This document shows, in pieces, positions 59,978 through 64,000 of a stretch of 64,000 nt of DNA. The notes beneath the pieces were generated by a model. It made no database searches, had not been told where the DNA came from, and saw only the letters and a list, made by a program, of their open reading frames with translations. Position numbers and translations under genes: made by a program. Position 1 is the first letter of the stretch, and each line of letters starts with the position of its first letter. This DNA comes from Dehalococcoidia bacterium (GTDB lineage: Bacteria; Chloroflexota; Dehalococcoidia; Lucifugimonadales; UBA3495), in NCBI GenBank assembly GCA_022823505.1, contig JAJEIA010000001.1, positions 1 through 64,000 on the forward strand. The letters are read 5' to 3'.

Positions 59978-60508
59978 ATGCCTATCGACCTCGCCGAACA
60001 TATCCGGAACGTGCCCAACTTCCCCATCCATGGGGTGCAGTTCAAGGACATCACGTCGCTGCTGCTGAACCCGGTTGTCTTTGACGAGACGGTTGACCGC
60101 ATGGTGGAGGCGGCGCAACGGACCAACCCGGATTGTCTCGCCGCCATCGATTCCCGCGGTTTCATCTTCGCCGCCCCGATGGCGACCCGAATGGGTCTCC
60201 CGTTGATCCTGCTGCGCAAGGCCGGCAAACTTCCGGGCGCGACCCTGTCATACGAATACAGCCTGGAATACGGCCAGGCCGCGTTGGAAGTCCACGCCGA
60301 AGACGTGCCGCAGGGAGCTCGTGTCCTGATAATAGACGACCTGATCGCGACGGGTGGCAGCCTCATCGCCGCAGCGAAGCTCATCGAAAAGGCCGGTGGC
60401 TACGCCGCCGGGATCGGCGTCGTTATTGAACTCATAGGTCTTGGAGGCAGGGAAGCGCTGTCCGACTACGACCTCTTCTCACTGGTCACGTTCGAAGTTG
60501 ACGAATAG
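59978..60508 (+). CDS. apt: adenine phosphoribosyltransferase
   Basis: 176 residues. PRPP-binding loop VLIIDDLIATGGSL (about 114-127), upstream LAAIDSRGFIFAAPMA and IRNVPNFPIHGVQFKDIT. These fit Apt, which recycles adenine to AMP. Start at ATG 59978 is standard for the family. It lies about 100 bases after the Uma2 gene. Confidence 0.93.
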   Translation: MPIDLAEHIRNVPNFPIHGVQFKDITSLLLNPVVFDETVDRMVEAAQRTNPDCLAAIDSRGFIFAAPMATRMGLPLILLRKAGKLPGATLSYEYSLEYGQAALEVHAEDVPQGARVLIIDDLIATGGSLIAAAKLIEKAGGYAAGIGVVIELIGLGGREALSDYDLFSLVTFEVDE

Positions 60509-60550
60509 GCCGCAACACCATTTTGCAGCGTACTCAGGAGGAATATCCCA

Positions 60551-61423
60551 ATGGCAGACCAAGCAACCATCGGTAACGTTAAAGTCACCGCCGTCATCGA
60601 CATGGTGCCGCCGCCGCGCGAGCCCTCGGCAATGTTCCCCGACGTCCCCGAGTCCGCCTGGGCGGATTACCAGGACACCCTGGAGAACGGCCAGCTCCAG
60701 CTTTACTACGGCGTCTTCCTTCTCAACACCTCCGAGCACGTCATCCTGGTGGACACCGGCATGGGCCCCGGCCCGCACCCCGACCGCGGCAACGTCACCG
60801 GCAACCTGTACGAGGAGTTGCGCCCGCACCTGGAATCCAACGTGGGCGTGAATAATACCAACGTCGGGCCGAGCGATTCAGTCAACTACATCATCCACAC
60901 CCACCTGCACGGCGACCACGTGGGCTGGAACCTGCGCTACTCCGGCGGCATGCCGGCGCCCAACTTCCGCCGCGCCCGTTACGTCATGTCGCGGCCCGAC
61001 TATGACTACTTCACGTCGGAGCAGGGCCGGCAGATGTATCCGTACATCGACCGCCAGGTGATGCCGCTGCGCCGTCTGCGTCTCCAGCAGATCCTGGAGG
61101 AGCCGGAACACACCATCAGCGATGAGATTTCCATCGCTCCCGCGCCCGGTCACACCCCGGGCCACCAGGTGGTGCTGATCAACTCCAACGGCCAGCGCGG
61201 CGTGGTCATGGGCGACGTGCTGCACACCATCGCCCAGGTATCCGAGCCGAGCTGGTGTGCCGGCGTCGACACCGACAAGGAGCAATCCGCCGCCTCCCGT
61301 GCCCGCCTGCTGGACGCCGCCGAGGAAGGGGACTGGACGATCTGCGCCGGCCACTTCCCGCCGGGCAAGCAGATCGGCAAGATCGCCCGCGTGGACGGCA
61401 AACGGGTCTGGCAACCGCTCTAA
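60551..61423 (+). CDS. MBL-fold metallo-hydrolase
   Basis: 290 residues with AGGAGG upstream. Zinc motif HTHLHGDHVGWN (H118, H120, D122, H123), then APGHTPGHQVV and GDVLH. Length and layout resemble N-acyl homoserine lactonase-like or methyl parathion hydrolase-like enzymes. Substrate unknown. It is followed by a palindromic terminator. Confidence 0.9.
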   Translation: MADQATIGNVKVTAVIDMVPPPREPSAMFPDVPESAWADYQDTLENGQLQLYYGVFLLNTSEHVILVDTGMGPGPHPDRGNVTGNLYEELRPHLESNVGVNNTNVGPSDSVNYIIHTHLHGDHVGWNLRYSGGMPAPNFRRARYVMSRPDYDYFTSEQGRQMYPYIDRQVMPLRRLRLQQILEEPEHTISDEISIAPAPGHTPGHQVVLINSNGQRGVVMGDVLHTIAQVSEPSWCAGVDTDKEQSAASRARLLDAAEEGDWTICAGHFPPGKQIGKIARVDGKRVWQPL

Positions 61424-61441
61424 CCCCACAATAGCACCGCG

Positions 61442-61469
61442 GTAGGGGCGAATGATTATTCGCCCCTAC
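61442..61469. terminator. palindromic terminator after the MBL-fold gene
   Basis: Twelve-base arms (gtaggggcgaat / attcgcccctac) around the centre gatt, without a T-tract. It is nearly the same core as at 39151-39180. The intergenic space around it is otherwise empty. Confidence 0.65.
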
Positions 61470-61491
61470 TTCACGTCAGGAAGACCTTGGC

Positions 61492-62214
61492 ATGACCCAA
61501 CTGCGCAGCCTTTTCGAACGGATTGAAGCCGGCAGCGGTCCGTCGCTGGGGTTCGGATCGGCCCAGTCTACGCGGCTGCCGGGCATGGCGCTGATCGCCC
61601 GCTGCTCCGGCGACGTCGATGCTGCGCTGGCTGCGGCTGCCGACTCCGCCGACGCGGTGGTCATCGCTTCTCCCACGATAACGCCGGATACCCTGCCCGA
61701 GGTGAAGTACAGCATCTGGGGACTGGGCGGCGTGCCCCTGGAACCGGAGGGCATCCGCGCCTGGCAGGCAACCGGCGCCGATTTCACGGTATCGCCGGTG
61801 GCAACCGCCCTGGTCGACGCCATCGACCTCGCAGATCGGCAGATGACCCACGGCGCGCGCATTCCCGACGACGTGGATGGCCATATGTGGCGCATCCTCG
61901 CCAGCATGCCCCTGGACTTCCTCGTGCTGGACAGGTCTGCCATGACCGGGCCCTGGACGCTGCCGGATCTGGGGCAGGTCGCGGACGCCGCCCGGCGGGC
62001 CGAGAAATACCTCGTGGTGCGCGTCGGTCCTCGCCCCTCCGCCAACGAGTTGCTGGGCCTGCGCCAGGCCGGCGCCGTGGCCATCGTCGCCGAAGCCAAC
62101 GATCACGGCGCCGAAGGGCTGGCAGCGATCAAGGCCGATTTGATGGCCATGCCCCGCGCACAGCCGGCGTCGCGACGCGGGGGGCGAACCGGGCTGGAAA
62201 GCTCTACGACGTGA
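61492..62214 (+). CDS. hypothetical protein coupled to a site-2 protease
   Basis: 240 residues. Not recognised. Repeated alpha/beta units (MALIARCSGDVDAALAAAAD, DAVVIASPT, VKYSIWGLGG, MPLDFLVLDRSAM, AEKYLVVRVGPRPS) suggest a TIM-barrel-like protein without an evident active site. Its stop overlaps the protease start (GTGA), so the two are made together. A role in signalling with the protease is inference. Confidence 0.65.
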   Translation: MTQLRSLFERIEAGSGPSLGFGSAQSTRLPGMALIARCSGDVDAALAAAADSADAVVIASPTITPDTLPEVKYSIWGLGGVPLEPEGIRAWQATGADFTVSPVATALVDAIDLADRQMTHGARIPDDVDGHMWRILASMPLDFLVLDRSAMTGPWTLPDLGQVADAARRAEKYLVVRVGPRPSANELLGLRQAGAVAIVAEANDHGAEGLAAIKADLMAMPRAQPASRRGGRTGLESSTT

Positions 62215-62909
62215 TCCTCCAGAGCCTCGATCTGCTCCGGGAAAACCCGGCAGCGTTCGTGCTGGTGATCGGTATCGGGCTGGTTGGCCTGATCATCGGT
62301 TTCACCGTCCACGAGTTCAGCCATGCGCTGACGTCCCATATCGAAGGGGACGACACCGCCCGGCGCATGGGGCGGCTGACCTTCAACCCGATCAAGCACA
62401 TCGACCTGCTCGGGTTTCTGCTGTTGCTGGTGGTTGGATTCGGCTGGGCCAAGCCGGTGCAGGTGGATCCGTATAACCTGCGTCACGGTCGTTTCGGGAT
62501 GTCGATGGTGGCGTTGGCCGGCCCGTTGTCCAACTTCGTGCTGGCGTTCGTGCTGGGGTTGGTATTCCGCCTCGATCTGCTGCCGGTGGTGACCGACACC
62601 CGGTTTGTGTCGGGGATCGTCGACATCCTGGGGTTCGCCGCGTTCCTGGCGATATTCTTCAACCTGATCCTGGGGATATTCAACATGATTCCCCTGCCGC
62701 CGCTGGATGGCAGCAAGGTGGTGGGCGGCCTGCTTCCCGGATCGCTCTACCGGTCTTACCTCCAGTTCGAGCGGTACGGCTGGATACCTCTGATCGGGCT
62801 GGTCGGCGTTAACCTGTTCCTGAGCTATGCCTTCGGCATCAACTTCCTGGGGCGGATACTTATACAGCCGGCGTTGTTTGTGTTCCGGCTTGCCACCGGG
62901 GTGGGTTAA
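62211..62909 (+). CDS. site-2 protease (M50 zinc metalloprotease)
   Basis: 232 residues from GTG 62211, coupled to the upstream stop by GTGA; the longer open frame from 61887 is a shadow. HEFSH (residues 34-38) is the zinc motif in the first membrane segment. NPIKHIDLLGFLLLL and NMIPLPPLDGSKVV (D166 as third ligand) complete the core. About five membrane segments. It is a minimal S2P without PDZ domain, of the Rv2869c-distant, FtsH-neighbour style. It may cut membrane-bound regulators. Confidence 0.9.
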   Translation: MILQSLDLLRENPAAFVLVIGIGLVGLIIGFTVHEFSHALTSHIEGDDTARRMGRLTFNPIKHIDLLGFLLLLVVGFGWAKPVQVDPYNLRHGRFGMSMVALAGPLSNFVLAFVLGLVFRLDLLPVVTDTRFVSGIVDILGFAAFLAIFFNLILGIFNMIPLPPLDGSKVVGGLLPGSLYRSYLQFERYGWIPLIGLVGVNLFLSYAFGINFLGRILIQPALFVFRLATGVG

Positions 62910-62911
62910 AT

Positions 62912-63022
62912 CGTCAGAATCAGGATTTTCAAGATTTTGGGATTTGCCGGATTGAAGCGTTTCAGCGGCGAAGATATCTCAATCCTGTAAATCTCAAAAT
63001 CCGAGAAATCCTGATTCTGACG
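62912..63022. repeat. long imperfect inverted repeat
   Basis: cgtcagaatcaggattt (62912-62928) and its exact complement aaatcctgattctgacg (63006-63022) are 17-base perfect arms. The inner about 75 bases also pair imperfectly (aagattttgggatt with aatctcaaaatcc). It is AT-richer than its surroundings and looks like a dispersed, MITE-like or hairpin element. Confidence 0.7.
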
Positions 63023-63040
63023 GTCCAATCAGTGCAAACT

Positions 63041-63069
63041 TCAGGGGCGGGTTTCAAACCCGCCCCTGA
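63041..63069. terminator. perfect palindromic terminator
   Basis: tcaggggcgggttt and aaacccgcccctga pair over 14 bases with one central C. It sits between two convergent genes (the site-2 protease and the PPOX gene) and can end both. Confidence 0.7.
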
Positions 63070-63094
63070 CAATTCCGGCTTTGTGCGTGCTGCG

Positions 63095-63688
63095 CTATGG
63101 GCGCAGCGGAATGGGCCGGTTCTCCTGGTTCTCGGCGATCTGGTCGGTGTCCCACAGCTTGGCGAAGTTGTAGGCGCGAGGGCAATGGCCGTAGGACTCC
63201 TCGACGTTGACGATGATGCCCTGGAGGTGCTTGGAGTTGTCGTCGGTCCAATAGAGCTCCAGCTCCACCTTCTGCCGCTCCAGTTCCTCTTTGTCCACGA
63301 TGGTGACCGTGCCGTTGACGCGCACCGTGTCGTTGACGCCGGGGATCATGAACAGCAGGCCGACGTGGGGGTTGGCGTCCATGTTCTGGTAGGACTGGAA
63401 CAGACGGTTTCCGGCAACGTCGGGAAACAGCAGGCGGGTGCTGTCGATGACCTTGACGAAGCCGGGTTTGCCGCCCTTGGGAGAGGCGTCGCAGTTGCCG
63501 TCCGGGTCGGACGAGGCCATGACCACGAAGGGAGAAGCGGCGATGAACTTCTGCACGAAGTCGGACATTTCACCCTTGACCTTGATCTTGGCCCTGGGGC
63601 TCATCTCGCCGAACTCGTCGTTGAAGCGACTGGGCTGCTGTTCGATGGTGCAGAGGTCGTCGGTTGTTACGGCAGCGGTGGTGGTCAT
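63095..63688 (-). CDS. pyridoxamine 5'-phosphate oxidase-like flavoprotein
   Basis: 197 residues from the ATG ending at 63688, with GGGAGGG nine bases upstream; a GTG two codons earlier is less likely. The split-barrel core is in PFVVMASSDPDGNCDASPKGG, RLLFPDVAGNRLFQSYQNM and a C-terminal ESYGHCPRAYNFAKLW. It resembles FMN-dependent MSMEG_1061-type PPOX proteins. Substrate unknown. Confidence 0.88.
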   Translation of the reverse strand: MTTTAAVTTDDLCTIEQQPSRFNDEFGEMSPRAKIKVKGEMSDFVQKFIAASPFVVMASSDPDGNCDASPKGGKPGFVKVIDSTRLLFPDVAGNRLFQSYQNMDANPHVGLLFMIPGVNDTVRVNGTVTIVDKEELERQKVELELYWTDDNSKHLQGIIVNVEESYGHCPRAYNFAKLWDTDQIAENQENRPIPLRP

Positions 63689-63813
63689 GGTCACAAACCC
63701 TCCCGGCGTTCGGTTCCGTTGGTGTGGCGCACAGAATACCGGATTCGGGCCCGTCGTGCCACCACACCGGGTGCAATTGACGGCCTGACGGGCCGACGAA
63801 ATTCGCCGTCACC

Positions 63814-63842
63814 TTGACATTTACCGTCCCGGCGAGTAGTAT
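63814..63842 (+). promoter_or_regulatory. sigma-70-type promoter of the SAM riboswitch
   Basis: TTGACA (63814-63819), a 17-base spacer and TAGTAT (63837-63842). The -35 matches the consensus fully. Transcription would start around 63849, a few bases before the riboswitch. Confidence 0.7.
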
Positions 63843-63876
63843 TGATAGCAGTTAAAAACTGCATACGCTGCTGGAA

Positions 63877-64000
63877 CCCTTATTCAGACAGGCGGAGGGA
63901 ACGGCCCTGTGAAGCCTGGCAACCTGTCCCGCTCACCCCGTGGGATGAGGTGCTAAATCCGGCGTCCCTGGTTTGCAACACGCGATGCGTGCGCACACCA
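63877..64000 (+). ncRNA. SAM-I (S-box) riboswitch, right end cut by window
   Basis: The core matches the SAM-I pattern: CTTATTCAGACAGG, GGAGGGAACGGCCCTGTGAA, GCCTGGCAACC and AGGTGCTAAATCC (63951 area). P1 is not closed inside the window, so the element or its expression platform continues to the right. SAM-I riboswitches turn off methionine or SAM synthesis and transport genes, so such a gene on the plus strand should follow. Confidence 0.85.

Noticed and set aside
1-64000. tRNA and rRNA genes
   Set aside because: A read-through for T-loop (GGTTCGA-type) and rRNA landmarks found only matches within coding genes.

Overview
The window is GC-rich, densely coded bacterial DNA with very short gaps, many ATGA start/stop overlaps, and frequent GTG and TTG starts. 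No rRNA, tRNA or phylogenetic marker was found that fixes the taxonomy. The gene mix suggests a Chloroflexota lineage of the SAR202/Dehalococcoidia or Caldilineales type, possibly marine or host-associated. It has three luciferase-like flavin monooxygenases, five Uma2 nucleases, NIPSNAP, FAH-family and GMC enzymes, amidase, PhyH, a sulfatase and PaREP1-like small proteins. That placement is inference.

Layout. 1-18.9 kb is mostly catabolic: a solute-binding lipoprotein cut by the left edge, PhyH dioxygenase, an ABC-2 exporter pair, adenosine deaminase-like hydrolase, three tandem coiled-coil/membrane microproteins, two related beta-propeller glycosidase-like proteins, a DNA methyltransferase coupled to an esterase, ADP-ribosylglycohydrolase, RidA, sulfatase and a lone molybdenum hydroxylase large subunit. 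18.9-21.8 kb is an island of four small HEPN/PaREP1-like genes in two overlapping pairs, followed by a PD-(D/E)XK protein and a frameshifted gene. 21.9-24.2 kb is a four-gene, fully overlapping operon: two DUF1538 membrane proteins, a PII-like protein and a CBS protein. 24.3-27.2 kb holds a relic gene scrap, a cupin, a CDGSH Fe-S protein, a hydratase and RsmI. 27.3-32.5 kb is accessory: a nucleotidyltransferase-like two-gene cassette, a retropepsin-like two-gene cassette, a ThDP enzyme, and a HigB toxin with a double-length HigA.

32.5-52.3 kb mixes oxidoreductases, aminotransferases, FAH, VOC, amidase, GMC and DUF1015 proteins with four more HEPN-like genes in pairs, four Uma2 genes and a tandem pair of coiled-coil membrane proteins. 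52.6-53.7 kb encodes a secreted acidic DNDG-repeat protein. 55.9-56.9 kb has a tandem PaREP1 pair. 56.9-62.9 kb carries housekeeping genes (mnmA, rnhB, yraN, apt, a site-2 protease). The right end has a PPOX flavoprotein and a SAM-I riboswitch whose target gene lies outside.

Two themes recur. One is small helical HEPN/PaREP1-like proteins in tightly coupled pairs (ten genes at four loci). The other is coiled-coil proteins that differ by whole heptads. A family of GC-rich palindromes ends many transcripts.
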